Assembly: GCA_029265315.1 (NCBI GenBank)
Contig: JAJUJM010000010.1
Span: 24,233 to 88,232, forward strand
DNA from: Actinomycetota bacterium
Lineage (GTDB): Bacteria > Actinomycetota > Coriobacteriia > Anaerosomatales > PHET01
Length of the DNA stretch: 64,000 nt
Direction of reading: 5' to 3'
This document shows positions 34,694 to 42,686 of the stretch, piece by piece. The notes under the pieces are model-generated. The model searched no databases. It worked only from the letters and a program-made list of their open reading frames with translations, and was not told the origin of the DNA. The first letter of the stretch is position 1, and each line of letters starts with the position of its first letter. Position numbers and translations under genes: made by a program.

Positions 34694-35835
34694 CGGTCCA
34701 CCTCCCCGAAGACCGGGTCAAGAGAACCGAGCACGACGACGAGGTCGGACAGTGTGTGACCTTCGGCGAGCAACGGCAACAGCGCCAGGTTGCAGAACGC
34801 AGGGCTGCGCACGTGCATCCGATACGGACGAACCGAACCGTCGCTCACGAGGTAGACACCCAGGGAACCACGGGCGGATTCGATATGGTCGTACGCCTCC
34901 CCGGGTCTGGGCTGAAGAAGCCTCGGCAGGCCTTCGGTCCGGACGGGACCGGGATGCATCTGAGAGATGGCCTGGTCGATGATGCGGCAGCTCTCGACGC
35001 ACTCGAGCAGTCTGCAACGGCCGCGGTCGTACGCGTCCCCTCGCTCGCCTACCACGACATCGAAATCCATGCGCGGGTAGACGGAGTACGGGTCGTGCTT
35101 GCGCAGGTCCCAGTTCACGCCGCTCGCGCGTGCAGTCGGACCGGACGCCCCCCACGCGACCGCATCATCAGCGCTCAAGACGCCGATCCCCTTCATCCGT
35201 CCTCGCGCGATGACGTTACCGAAGAACAGCCTGTCGAGATCGGCCGCGGCAGCACGAAACGCCTTCGTGAAGGCCAGAACGTCCTGCGTCCAACCTTGCG
35301 GCGCATCGAACGAGACTCCGCCGGGTCGTACGTAGTTGTACGTGAGGCGCGCGCCGCACAGCCGCTCGAACAGCTCGATGATCCGCTCGCGCTGGTCGAA
35401 GGCGTAGATGAAGAAGGTGAACGCGCCCGTGTCGGCCGCTGAAGCACCGATTCCCATCATGTGGCTCGCGATACGTTGCAGTTCGCACACGATCACGCGA
35501 AGGTACTCGGCGCGTTCCGGCACCGCGATACCGGCCAGACGCTCGACGGCCCGGCAGTACGCCCAATTCGCGTACATGGACCCGACGTAATCCAAGCGGT
35601 CGGTGAGCGGCACCACCTGCAGGTAGGTCCGGTTCTCGGCCATCTTCTCGATACCGCGATGCAGGTACCCTATGACGGGCTCCGCCTTGACCACGATGTC
35701 GCCGTCCAGATGCACGATCACGCGACCGACGCCATGGGTCGAAGGGTGAGACGGGCCGACGTTCACCACCAGCTCTTCACGGCTGCCTCCGTCCGGGGCA
35801 CTCACCAGGTTCCTTGACTCAACGGACACCGCCAT
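34690..35835 (-). CDS. nuoD: NADH-quinone oxidoreductase subunit D (49 kDa)
   Basis: Quinone-site peripheral subunit of complex I, 381 residues, evolutionarily related to the NiFe-hydrogenase large subunit. The NVGPSHPSTHGVGR segment contains the quinone-pocket histidine. GYLHRGIEKMAENRTY, RPGGVSFDAP and the C-terminal LGSLDPVFGEVDR are all conserved. The hydrogenase metal-ligand cysteines are absent, as expected for NuoD. There is a 24-base gap to nuoC with a purine-rich GAAAAGGGGGTGAGAG site. Confidence 0.97.
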   Translation of the reverse strand: MAVSVESRNLVSAPDGGSREELVVNVGPSHPSTHGVGRVIVHLDGDIVVKAEPVIGYLHRGIEKMAENRTYLQVVPLTDRLDYVGSMYANWAYCRAVERLAGIAVPERAEYLRVIVCELQRIASHMMGIGASAADTGAFTFFIYAFDQRERIIELFERLCGARLTYNYVRPGGVSFDAPQGWTQDVLAFTKAFRAAAADLDRLFFGNVIARGRMKGIGVLSADDAVAWGASGPTARASGVNWDLRKHDPYSVYPRMDFDVVVGERGDAYDRGRCRLLECVESCRIIDQAISQMHPGPVRTEGLPRLLQPRPGEAYDHIESARGSLGVYLVSDGSVRPYRMHVRSPAFCNLALLPLLAEGHTLSDLVVVLGSLDPVFGEVDR

Positions 35836-35859
35836 CGGTGCGCTCTCACCCCCTTTTCT

Positions 35860-36330
35860 TCAGATGTAGTCGGGACGTCTGATCAGGCGCGGGTCGTCGT
35901 AATCCTTGCGCAGCGGATGACCCACGAAGTCATCAGGAAGAAGAATCCTCCGCAGGTCCGGATGACCCTCGAAATGGATGCCGAACAGGTCGAAGACCTC
36001 ACGCTCCTGCCACAGCGCCGCCGGCCATAGCTCAACGAGGCTTGCGACCCAAGCGTCATCGCGCGGCACCAGGGTCTTCAGAAAGATCGCGGCCGAGAGC
36101 GACCGCGAGTGCAGCCGATAGACGAGCACGAACACTTCGTCACGGTCGACGGCCGTGACCATCCCCAATCGATCGAACCCTGCGTCACGGAGATCGGCAG
36201 CGGTCGCGAACAGCTCAGCGCGTTCCACCCCCACGACGGCGTCGCCGAACTCCAGCGAGAAGAGAGGATGGAGGCGAGGGTTGTGGGCGGTGATCCTCTC
36301 GAGAAGGGCGGCCATCTCGTCGGGCGTCAT
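35860..36330 (-). CDS. nuoC: NADH-quinone oxidoreductase subunit C (30 kDa)
   Basis: Peripheral-arm subunit, 156 residues, not fused to nuoD here. The family signature [20 protein letters not shown] is followed by [18 protein letters not shown]. It overlaps nuoB by 4 bases. Confidence 0.96.
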   Translation of the reverse strand: MTPDEMAALLERITAHNPRLHPLFSLEFGDAVVGVERAELFATAADLRDAGFDRLGMVTAVDRDEVFVLVYRLHSRSLSAAIFLKTLVPRDDAWVASLVELWPAALWQEREVFDLFGIHFEGHPDLRRILLPDDFVGHPLRKDYDDPRLIRRPDYI

Positions 36331-36881
36331 CGATCGCCACCCGCCTTCGGGCGAGGGAGGGTGGTCGTCTGTTCGTGACGACGCCCGGGTGCGATGGACT
36401 CTTCTGCGACCAGGCGACGAAGTTGGATGATCGCGTCTTGGAGCGACTCGGGTCGCGGGGGGCAGCCGGCCACGTACACATCCACGGGAAGGAACTCATC
36501 GGCCCCGCGCACGACCGAATAGGTGTCGTAGTAGAAGATGCCGCCCGAAACGGTGCAGTTTCCCATGGCCACGACCCACTTCGGGTCGGGCATCTGCTCA
36601 TACAGGCGGCGAACGGCGGGCCGCATCTTCTCGGTGATGGTGCCGGCCAGGATCATCACGTCGGTGTGACGCGGGTCAGGACGGGGGAACGTCCCCATCC
36701 GGTCGAAGTCGAACTTCGAGAAGGAAGCCGCGATGAGTTCCATCGCACAACACGCCGTCCCCATTGGGAAAGCCCACAGCGACTGGCCGCGCGCCCAGTT
36801 GATCAATGCGTCGACCGAAGTGAGGATCACACCGCCCGGACCGGAGTCCAATGCGCCACTGATGCGGTCTACGAGCGCCAC
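36327..36881 (-). CDS. nuoB: NADH-quinone oxidoreductase subunit B
   Basis: Carries the N2 [4Fe-4S] cluster next to the quinone. With the GTG at 36881 the protein has 184 residues. All four ligands are present: the tandem C44-C45 in [11 protein letters not shown]109 in GNCTVSGG and C140 in CPPRPE. The frame is open further upstream to 36932, but that would lie wholly within nuoA. The chosen GTG overlaps nuoA by 13 bases and gives a normal N-terminus. Confidence 0.96.
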   Translation of the reverse strand: MALVDRISGALDSGPGGVILTSVDALINWARGQSLWAFPMGTACCAMELIAASFSKFDFDRMGTFPRPDPRHTDVMILAGTITEKMRPAVRRLYEQMPDPKWVVAMGNCTVSGGIFYYDTYSVVRGADEFLPVDVYVAGCPPRPESLQDAIIQLRRLVAEESIAPGRRHEQTTTLPRPKAGGDR

Positions 36882-37237
36882 TCGAGCGCCCCTTTCCGCC
36901 AAGCGTACGCGAGACCCAGTCCAAGGAAGCACACGAAGGCGGCGACCTCAATGAGTGCGAGCAGGTTGCCGTGCAGACGACTGGCGACCGCGAACAGGAG
37001 GACGGCCTCGGCATCGAACAGAACGAACAGCATCGCAACGGTCGAGAAGCGCATTCGCTGGGCCGACCACGGCAGTCCGGCCTGGTCCATGCCGCACTCG
37101 AAAGGCTCGCCCTTCTCTCGAGTGGGACGGCGCGGAGAGAGCAACGCGTTGGCCGCGAAGACGACCCCGATGAAGGCCGTCGCAGCAGCCACCAGACCGA
37201 TCACGAACCATACCGTCGCGCCAAGCACCCCTGTCAC
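36869..37237 (-). CDS. nuoA: NADH-quinone oxidoreductase subunit A
   Basis: Three-helix membrane subunit, 122 residues, first gene of the complex I operon. The conserved EPFECGMDQAG loop that carries the quinone-gate cysteine is present, as are RFSTVAMLFVLFDAEAVLLF and the C-terminal [14 protein letters not shown]. The promoter should lie in the 136 bases between this gene and the ABC-F gene, where an AT-rich inverted repeat is found. Confidence 0.96.
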   Translation of the reverse strand: MTGVLGATVWFVIGLVAAATAFIGVVFAANALLSPRRPTREKGEPFECGMDQAGLPWSAQRMRFSTVAMLFVLFDAEAVLLFAVASRLHGNLLALIEVAAFVCFLGLGLAYAWRKGALEWRS

Positions 37238-37289
37238 CTTCCCCAGTCCCCTCGCGGGCGACGGACACAGTCTAGCTGGTGCGGAATAG

Positions 37290-37309
37290 TTTGTAAAGAT
37301 TGTTACAAA
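37290..37309 (-). promoter_or_regulatory. AT-rich inverted repeat upstream of nuoA, candidate operator
   Basis: On the minus strand the 20-mer TTTGTAACAATCTTTACAAA consists of 7-base arms TTTGTAA and TTACAAA with a 6-base spacer. It lies 53 bases upstream of nuoA in a very GC-rich genome. TTGAAC just upstream, 17 bases from TTACAA, could form a weak -35/-10 pair, with the repeat covering the spacer and -10. The layout recalls Rex- or CRP/FNR-type sites, but it matches no consensus exactly. Confidence 0.5.
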
Positions 37310-37373
37310 GTCTGTTCAACGACGAAGAAAGCCCAGCTCAGGGTGTCTTTCGCGAATCAACGCAGCGGAACGC

Positions 37374-39371
37374 TCAATTGGGCGACCCTGACTCCAGTCG
37401 CGCGATCTCCTCTGACAACTCGAGCCATTCAGCCTCGAGCGCAGACAGCACCGTCTTGAGGCTTGTGTACTCGGCCATGGCCGCATCGAAACGGTGCCGG
37501 TCGCCATAGAGTGCGGGATCGGCCATCTCTTCCACGAGTTCGTCGTAACGCTTCTGGTCGGACTCCAACCGCCTCTCGACCTCGGCGAGACGCTCTCTTC
37601 GCTCCTTGGTCGCACGGTACACACGATTCCTCGCCTCGGCCTCCGCGCGCTTCTGTTCCTTCGACTTGATGCCGCCGGACCCGTTCACCCTCGCAGACGC
37701 GCAGCGAGCCGTTGCTTCGACACCGTCGCCGCCCCGTCCTCTCTGAGGCGCTGCGACTTCGTCCATCCGTGCGCGCTTGAACAGGTAGTAGTCGTAGTCC
37801 CCATCGAACACCGTCACGCGACCATCAACGACCTCCACGATCTTGTTGGCGACCGCTCGGATGAGGTGGCGGTCGTGCGTGATCAGGGCAAGAGTGCCGT
37901 TGAAACTTCGCAGCGCCTGTTCGAGTACGTCAGACGATGCGATGTCGAGGTGGTTCGTGGGCTCGTCCAGACACAGGAACGGCGCAGGTCTCACGAGCAT
38001 CTTCGCTAACGCCAGGCGTCCCTTCTCTCCTCCTGACAACACCCGCACCTTCTTCTCGACATCGTCGCCTGTGAACAGGAACGCGCCCAACAGCCCGCGC
38101 ACCTGGCTTTGCGTCCAGCCGCCAGCCACGCCGTCAAGCTCCTGAAAGACGGTGTTGTCGAGTCCGAGTGCCTGCAACTGGTGCTGCGCGAAGTAGGCCG
38201 TCTCGACGTGCACCCCTTCGACCCGCTCACCAGCGTCGACCGGCAGAACGCCCGCGAGGATCTTCAGCAGCGTCGATTTGCCGGCGCCGTTCGGCCCGAC
38301 GAGGGCCACTTTGTCTCCCCGGTACAGCGTCAGGTCCAGACCCTCGTAGACACGGATCTCGCCGTAGGACTTCGACACCCCCTTGAGTGAGATGACCACC
38401 TCGCCTGTCCTCACGGGCTGTGGGAAGGCGAAACGCACTTCTCTGTGCGCTTCAGGGACCTCGACGAGCTCTTCTCTGATCCTCTCGATCCTGCGAACGC
38501 GCTCCTGGGCCTGCCGGGCTTTCGTGTTCTTGTACCGGAACCGGTCCACGAACGCCTGCATGTGGGCCATCTGTTTCTCCTGAGCTTCGCGTTGCTGCAT
38601 GAGCTGTGTGATGCGAAGCTCTCGGGCGACCTCGTAGGCGGTGTAGTTGCCGACGTACACGCGCAAGGTACGGTTCTCGATCTCGGCGACTCGGTCGACC
38701 AGTCCGTCCATGAATGCCCGGTCGTGGCTGACGATGACGATCGCGCCGTCGTAGGCCCGGAGGAACGACTCGAGCCACGTGACACTCTCCAGATCCAAGT
38801 GGTTCGTAGGCTCGTCCAACAGCAGTACGTCAGGACGAGTCAACAACAGCTTCGCTAGCGCAAGCCGCATCAGCCAGCCACCGGAGAACTCGTTCGCGTC
38901 CCTTGAGAGGTCCTTGTCCCGGAAGCCCAGACCACCGAGGACGACGCGGGCCTCGGACTCGACCGTGTATCCGCCGAGAGATTCGAAACGCTCTTGGAGC
39001 CGGCCATACTCCGCAAGCAGACGCTCATGGTCGGACTCATCAGCCTGCGCGATCTGGCCCTCAAGTAGTCGCAGCCGGTGCTCGAGCGAGGTCACGTGCT
39101 GCGCTGCGGTGAGCGCTTCTTCGAGGACCGAGCGACCAGCCATCTCGATGGCTTCCTGCTCGAGGTAGCCGACGACCGTGTCCTTGGCGTAGGTCACGCT
39201 GCCGGAATCAGGGGTTTCGCGACCTGCGATGATCTCGAGCAGCGTCGTCTTCCCAGCGCCGTTGGCCCCGACGAGAGCCACTCGGTCACGCGCGCCGACC
39301 TTCAGCGACACGTCCCTGAACAGGACACGCTCGCCGAAGGACTTGGACAGGTTGTCTATGGTGAGGATCAC
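37374..39371 (-). CDS. ABC-F family ATPase (Uup/EttA-type, ribosome-associated)
   Basis: A 665-residue soluble protein with two ABC cassettes and no membrane segments. Cassette 1 has GANGAGKTT, the FSGGW signature and [11 protein letters not shown]; cassette 2 has [24 protein letters not shown] and LDEPTNHLD. Between them is the charged ABC-F linker ([18 protein letters not shown]). The C-terminus is a basic-acidic coiled coil ([15 protein letters not shown]), as in Uup-like members. ABC-F proteins act on the ribosomal E site in translation regulation or antibiotic protection; which applies here cannot be told. The start is GTG at 39371 without a ribosome-binding site. An extended -10 element lies 9 bases upstream. 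Confidence 0.93.
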   Translation of the reverse strand: MILTIDNLSKSFGERVLFRDVSLKVGARDRVALVGANGAGKTTLLEIIAGRETPDSGSVTYAKDTVVGYLEQEAIEMAGRSVLEEALTAAQHVTSLEHRLRLLEGQIAQADESDHERLLAEYGRLQERFESLGGYTVESEARVVLGGLGFRDKDLSRDANEFSGGWLMRLALAKLLLTRPDVLLLDEPTNHLDLESVTWLESFLRAYDGAIVIVSHDRAFMDGLVDRVAEIENRTLRVYVGNYTAYEVARELRITQLMQQREAQEKQMAHMQAFVDRFRYKNTKARQAQERVRRIERIREELVEVPEAHREVRFAFPQPVRTGEVVISLKGVSKSYGEIRVYEGLDLTLYRGDKVALVGPNGAGKSTLLKILAGVLPVDAGERVEGVHVETAYFAQHQLQALGLDNTVFQELDGVAGGWTQSQVRGLLGAFLFTGDDVEKKVRVLSGGEKGRLALAKMLVRPAPFLCLDEPTNHLDIASSDVLEQALRSFNGTLALITHDRHLIRAVANKIVEVVDGRVTVFDGDYDYYLFKRARMDEVAAPQRGRGGDGVEATARCASARVNGSGGIKSKEQKRAEAEARNRVYRATKERRERLAEVERRLESDQKRYDELVEEMADPALYGDRHRFDAAMAEYTSLKTVLSALEAEWLELSEEIARLESGSPN

Positions 39372-39380
39372 GGCGCACGG

Positions 39381-39389
39381 ATTCTAGCA
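39381..39389 (-). promoter_or_regulatory. Extended -10 promoter element of the ABC-F gene
   Basis: The minus strand reads TGCTAGAAT, matching TGN plus a TATAAT-like hexamer. It ends 9 bases before the GTG start codon, which places the expected transcription start within about 3 bases of the GTG. A leaderless mRNA is therefore likely, which fits the absence of a Shine-Dalgarno sequence. No good -35 is visible, as is usual for extended -10 promoters. Confidence 0.45.
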
Positions 39390-39447
39390 TCCGGGACCCA
39401 AGCGCCGTTCATCAGCCAGCATGGCCGAGCAAGACCGGGCAGAACCG

Positions 39448-40194
39448 TCAGTCAGGGACCAACTCATCGACGGGACGAGCGATATGGAGGTACAGACAGT
39501 TGCCTTGGTCGTCGTAGAGGTCCATGGGGTACACGGTCACGCGCAGCCTGGCATCCCCCTCGATGACATCCTCTTCGGCCACCGCTCCCGTCCTGACGGC
39601 CTCCACCAACGGACAGTTCAGCGGCAAGGACCCGCTCCCGTGCATGGCCTCGACACACCTGACGCCCGAATCACTGATGCCCGCGCCGGTGCGGCGCCAG
39701 AACGAGGCATTGCCCAGGATGACATTGTGATACCGGTCGAGCACCATTGCCGGATACGGGATGGCGTCGAGCAGGGACTGAGCGTCTATACGTAGCGAGA
39801 TGGCCGGCGCCTTCGTCGCTTGCATGAGTCGCTCGAGGACCTCTCTGATCGTGAGCGGGTCGAAAGGCTTCATCACGAACTCGTCGACTCCCGCGGCCCT
39901 CGCCTCCTGTTCCACGAAGGAGTCCCGTTCGGTCGTGACCATCACCACGGGGAGTCGCTCGCACTCCGGTTTACGTCGAATCCGACGGACGAACTCTATG
40001 CCGTCCAGCCCCGGCATGTAGTAGTCGGTGATGACGGCGTCGTAGTCCTTGTCAAGCATGAGGGCCAACGCCTCGACGGCGTCTGAGGCCTGATCGACCT
40101 CGTAGGAACCCAGACTGGTCAAGGTGACAGCGGCCAGGCGCCTCAAGACGTCGGAATCGTCGACGAGGAGGACGGTGCGCACACGATCGGACAT
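39448..40194 (-). CDS. Response regulator with REC and PAS-like domains
   Basis: A 248-residue two-domain signalling protein. The receiver domain has the acidic pair D12-D13, phospho-acceptor D57 in ITDYYMPG, T87 or T88 and K109 in VMKPFDP. Residues about 128-245 form a PAS-like sensor (LLDAIPYPAMVLDRYHNVIL) with a C...H...CP motif (CVEAMHGSGSLPLNCP), seen in some PAS domains that may bind a ligand or metal. No DNA-binding or enzymatic output domain is present, so it probably works through protein contacts. No histidine kinase is nearby. The ATG at 40194 has GGGAG 5 bases upstream, which is better than the longer open frame to 40251. Confidence 0.85.
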   Translation of the reverse strand: MSDRVRTVLLVDDSDVLRRLAAVTLTSLGSYEVDQASDAVEALALMLDKDYDAVITDYYMPGLDGIEFVRRIRRKPECERLPVVMVTTERDSFVEQEARAAGVDEFVMKPFDPLTIREVLERLMQATKAPAISLRIDAQSLLDAIPYPAMVLDRYHNVILGNASFWRRTGAGISDSGVRCVEAMHGSGSLPLNCPLVEAVRTGAVAEEDVIEGDARLRVTVYPMDLYDDQGNCLYLHIARPVDELVPD

Positions 40195-40331
40195 GAGTCT
40201 CCCGAGGGGATGTTGTTGCGGATACTGCTGACGGTTCAAGAGCGGCAGCACCGTGTCCGCGGTGCTTTGCGCTGTTATGCGCCCGATAATGATACCAAAT
40301 CACTCGCCATTCGTGGAGACGGGAACGGGAA

Positions 40332-40356
40332 GGCCCCGGCCTCAACGGCCGGGGCC
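40332..40356 (-). terminator. Strong hairpin terminator downstream of tRNA-Val
   Basis: Perfect 10-base arms (GGCCCCGGCC and GGCCGGGGCC) with a 5-base loop lie 12 bases after the 3' CCA of the tRNA and are followed by TTCCCGTTCC. The weak T-run is common in high-GC genomes. It separates the tRNA from the response regulator gene. Confidence 0.8.
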
Positions 40357-40368
40357 TCATGCACGAGA

Positions 40369-40443
40369 TGGTGGGCGATACTGGATTTGAACCAGTGACT
40401 TCCACCGTGTGAAGGTGGCACTCTCCCGCTGAGTTAATCGCCC
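40369..40443 (-). tRNA. tRNA-Val (anticodon CAC)
   Basis: The minus strand folds into a complete cloverleaf. The 7-base acceptor GGGCGAT pairs with ATCGCCC. The D arm is ACTC/GAGT, the anticodon stem CCACC/GGTGG carries the loop TTCACAC (anticodon CAC), and the T stem ACTGG/CCAGT carries the loop TTCAAAT. The discriminator A and the CCA end are encoded. It reads GUG codons. It lies 34 bases after the galE stop. Confidence 0.97.
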
Positions 40444-40477
40444 ATGTCAGCCGTGGCGGAGACGGCGGGAGACCAGT

Positions 40478-41458
40478 CTAGCGGTAGCCTGTCGGCCGGG
40501 CAAGGTGCCACCGCCAGGCGTCTTCGACGATCTCATCGATGGAGGTGCGCGCCGGCTGCCAGCCCAACACGTCCCGAGCGCGGTCCGATGACGCGACCAG
40601 GACGGCGGGATCGCCGGGCCGCGGGGGGCCGAATATGACCTCGGCCTCACGGCCGGTCACGCGACGGCAGGCCTCGACCACCTCAAGGTTTGAGAACCCG
40701 ACTCCGTTGCCCAGATTGAACACGGCACCGGCGCCCCCGTCCAGAAGGTGCTCCACGCCACGTATGTGCGCGTCAGCCAGGTCGCATACGTGCAGGTAAT
40801 CTCGCACACACGTGCCATCACGGGTGGGAAACTCACGCCCGAAGATCTCCAGGTGCTCCGCGTCGTCACGAAGCGCCGAAAGCAATCGCGGGATGATGTG
40901 CGTCTCCGGGTCGTGCGCCTCACCCAACGAGGCGTCCGGCATCGCACCAGCGACGTTGAAGTACCGAAAGCGTACGGCTCGCAGGCCTTCTTGTTCCGCT
41001 TCGACGATACGCCGTTCGAACGCGAGCTTACTCGCTCCATATGCGTTGACCGGCTCAGTCGGGTCGTCCTCTGCGATAGGGACCCGGTCCGGCTCGCCGT
41101 ACACGGCTGCGGTCGACGAGAACACGAGCGCCCGCACGCCGCGTCGGAGCATCTCCGCGAGCAGCACCGCAGGCTCGACCGCGTTCACACGGAAGTACAC
41201 GTCGGGGATGCGCTGGGATTCGGCGACCTCGATGTAGCCGGCCATGTGGATGACGGCGTCACAGCCATCAAGCGCATCCGCGACCGCTTCGCGCGAACCC
41301 ACAGAGCCGACGACCATGCGAGCGCGGGGATCGACCGCCTCTTTCCAGCCGCGCTCCAAGGTGTCGAGGACAACGCACTCGTAACCGCTGTCCAGCAGCG
41401 TGCGCGTCGTGATCGACCCGATGTAGCCGGCGCCGCCGGTCACCAGCACCTTTGTCAA
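40478..41458 (-). CDS. galE: UDP-glucose 4-epimerase (GalE-type SDR)
   Basis: NAD-dependent extended short-chain dehydrogenase interconverting UDP-glucose and UDP-galactose (or the N-acetyl forms). The 326-residue protein begins MTKVLVTGGAGYIGS, with the Rossmann GGAGYIG motif. The catalytic YGASK tyrosine and lysine and the RYFNVAGA substrate motif are present. The start is TTG at 41458 with AAGGAG 7 bases upstream; the frame extends further 5' only as unconserved arginine-rich sequence. It lies 34 bases after wecB and supplies sugar donors for the polysaccharide locus. Confidence 0.94.
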   Translation of the reverse strand: MTKVLVTGGAGYIGSITTRTLLDSGYECVVLDTLERGWKEAVDPRARMVVGSVGSREAVADALDGCDAVIHMAGYIEVAESQRIPDVYFRVNAVEPAVLLAEMLRRGVRALVFSSTAAVYGEPDRVPIAEDDPTEPVNAYGASKLAFERRIVEAEQEGLRAVRFRYFNVAGAMPDASLGEAHDPETHIIPRLLSALRDDAEHLEIFGREFPTRDGTCVRDYLHVCDLADAHIRGVEHLLDGGAGAVFNLGNGVGFSNLEVVEACRRVTGREAEVIFGPPRPGDPAVLVASSDRARDVLGWQPARTSIDEIVEDAWRWHLARPTGYR

Positions 41459-41492
41459 GCCTCGTCTCCTTCGTGTCGGTACGCCTGCGAAC

Positions 41493-42584
41493 CTACGCCA
41501 ACGGGCGCACACCGCGCTTGAGCGCACGCACCACTCGGTCGGACACCGCACGGTCCCACCGCTGCGGCACGGGCCATGTGGGCGGCTGCTCGATGGCCAG
41601 TGTCACCGCTGCGGCGATGACCTCAGGGTGCGCCGGCACCAGCCGGTTCGCGCTGATCCGGATGGTCACGGTCTGCTCGGTGCACTCACGCACCGTCACA
41701 CACGGGGTGCATAGCGTGCACGATTCCTCCTGGACCCCGGAGGAGTCAGTCACCACAGCGGCAGCTTGTCGTTCAAGGGCAAGCATCATAGGGTACGTCA
41801 CCGGTTCGATGATGGTCACCTGGCCTGGTACCTCGATGCCGGCTGAGGCGAGCGCCGATGCCAGTCCGTTCGTGTCAGGGATGACGGTAGGGCAGGTCAG
41901 CGAACCCAGCCCTGCCATGATGGCGCCCAAACGTTCGGGAGCGCCAAGGTTCTCCGGTCGATGGAAGCACCCAAGAACGAACCGCGAGGACGCCGTCCCG
42001 AACAACGCGGACACGTCTATGGGGGGAACGGTGTCGGCGTGCCGGATGACGGATTCGGCCAGCATGTTACCGACGAAACGGATCCTCTCGGGGTCGACAC
42101 CCTCGTCCTCGAGGTTCTCAAGGGCGTCCTCGGTCGGCGTCAGGTGCATCGATGTCACTCGCGATATCAACACGCGGTTGACTTCTTCAGGCACGCGGAG
42201 GTCGCCACACCGCAAACCCGCATCCAAGTGCACCACAGGAATCCCAGCCTTGGCTGCGGACACAGCGGCGGCCAAGGTCGCCGAGACGTCTCCCACGACG
42301 AAGGCGCAGTCGGGCCTCTCGCGGGCGAAGAGAGACTCGAACTCGATCATGGCACGGCCAGCCTCTGTGGCCTGCGTTCCCGTGCCGATGTCGAGGAACC
42401 ACCGCGGCGTGAGCATCTTCACGCCGAAGAAGGCGACTTCACCACCGGCGTCGTCAGGGTGCTCGACGTCTCGTGAGCCGGTGAACGCGACGTCGCACAC
42501 GAAACCAGCACGGCTGAGTTCGGGCAGAAGCGGTGCGATCTTGACCACGTGCGGGCGCGCACCGACAGCGATGATGATCCGCAT
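41493..42584 (-). CDS. wecB: UDP-N-acetylglucosamine 2-epimerase (non-hydrolysing)
   Basis: Converts UDP-GlcNAc to UDP-ManNAc for surface polysaccharide. The 363-residue GT-B-fold enzyme shows FVVGDVSATLAAAVSA, the VHLDAGLRCGD motif and VTDSSGVQEE with the family's conserved serine, serine and glutamates, then TPCVTVRECTE. It lies upstream of galE. The 102 bases between it and the sugar transferase gene show no terminator. Confidence 0.94.
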   Translation of the reverse strand: MRIIIAVGARPHVVKIAPLLPELSRAGFVCDVAFTGSRDVEHPDDAGGEVAFFGVKMLTPRWFLDIGTGTQATEAGRAMIEFESLFARERPDCAFVVGDVSATLAAAVSAAKAGIPVVHLDAGLRCGDLRVPEEVNRVLISRVTSMHLTPTEDALENLEDEGVDPERIRFVGNMLAESVIRHADTVPPIDVSALFGTASSRFVLGCFHRPENLGAPERLGAIMAGLGSLTCPTVIPDTNGLASALASAGIEVPGQVTIIEPVTYPMMLALERQAAAVVTDSSGVQEESCTLCTPCVTVRECTEQTVTIRISANRLVPAHPEVIAAAVTLAIEQPPTWPVPQRWDRAVSDRVVRALKRGVRPLA

Positions 42585-42686
42585 CTGTGACCCTTCGCAC
42601 GACGCTCCGGGCTGAACCGGAATCGGTCCGCCTCGTGTGTGACCTTACCCCCCGGACCTCAACAGCTATCGTCAGACTTGTCGGAC

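Noticed and set aside
33695..34759. Plus-strand open frame of 354 codons opposite nuoH
   Set aside because: Composition is strongly charged and repetitive, and it is antisense to a conserved complex I gene; it is a GC-driven shadow.
40369..40478. Integration site of a mobile element at tRNA-Val
   Set aside because: No duplicated tRNA 3' end, integrase gene or insertion-sequence terminal repeats were recognised in the window, although composition changes further right.
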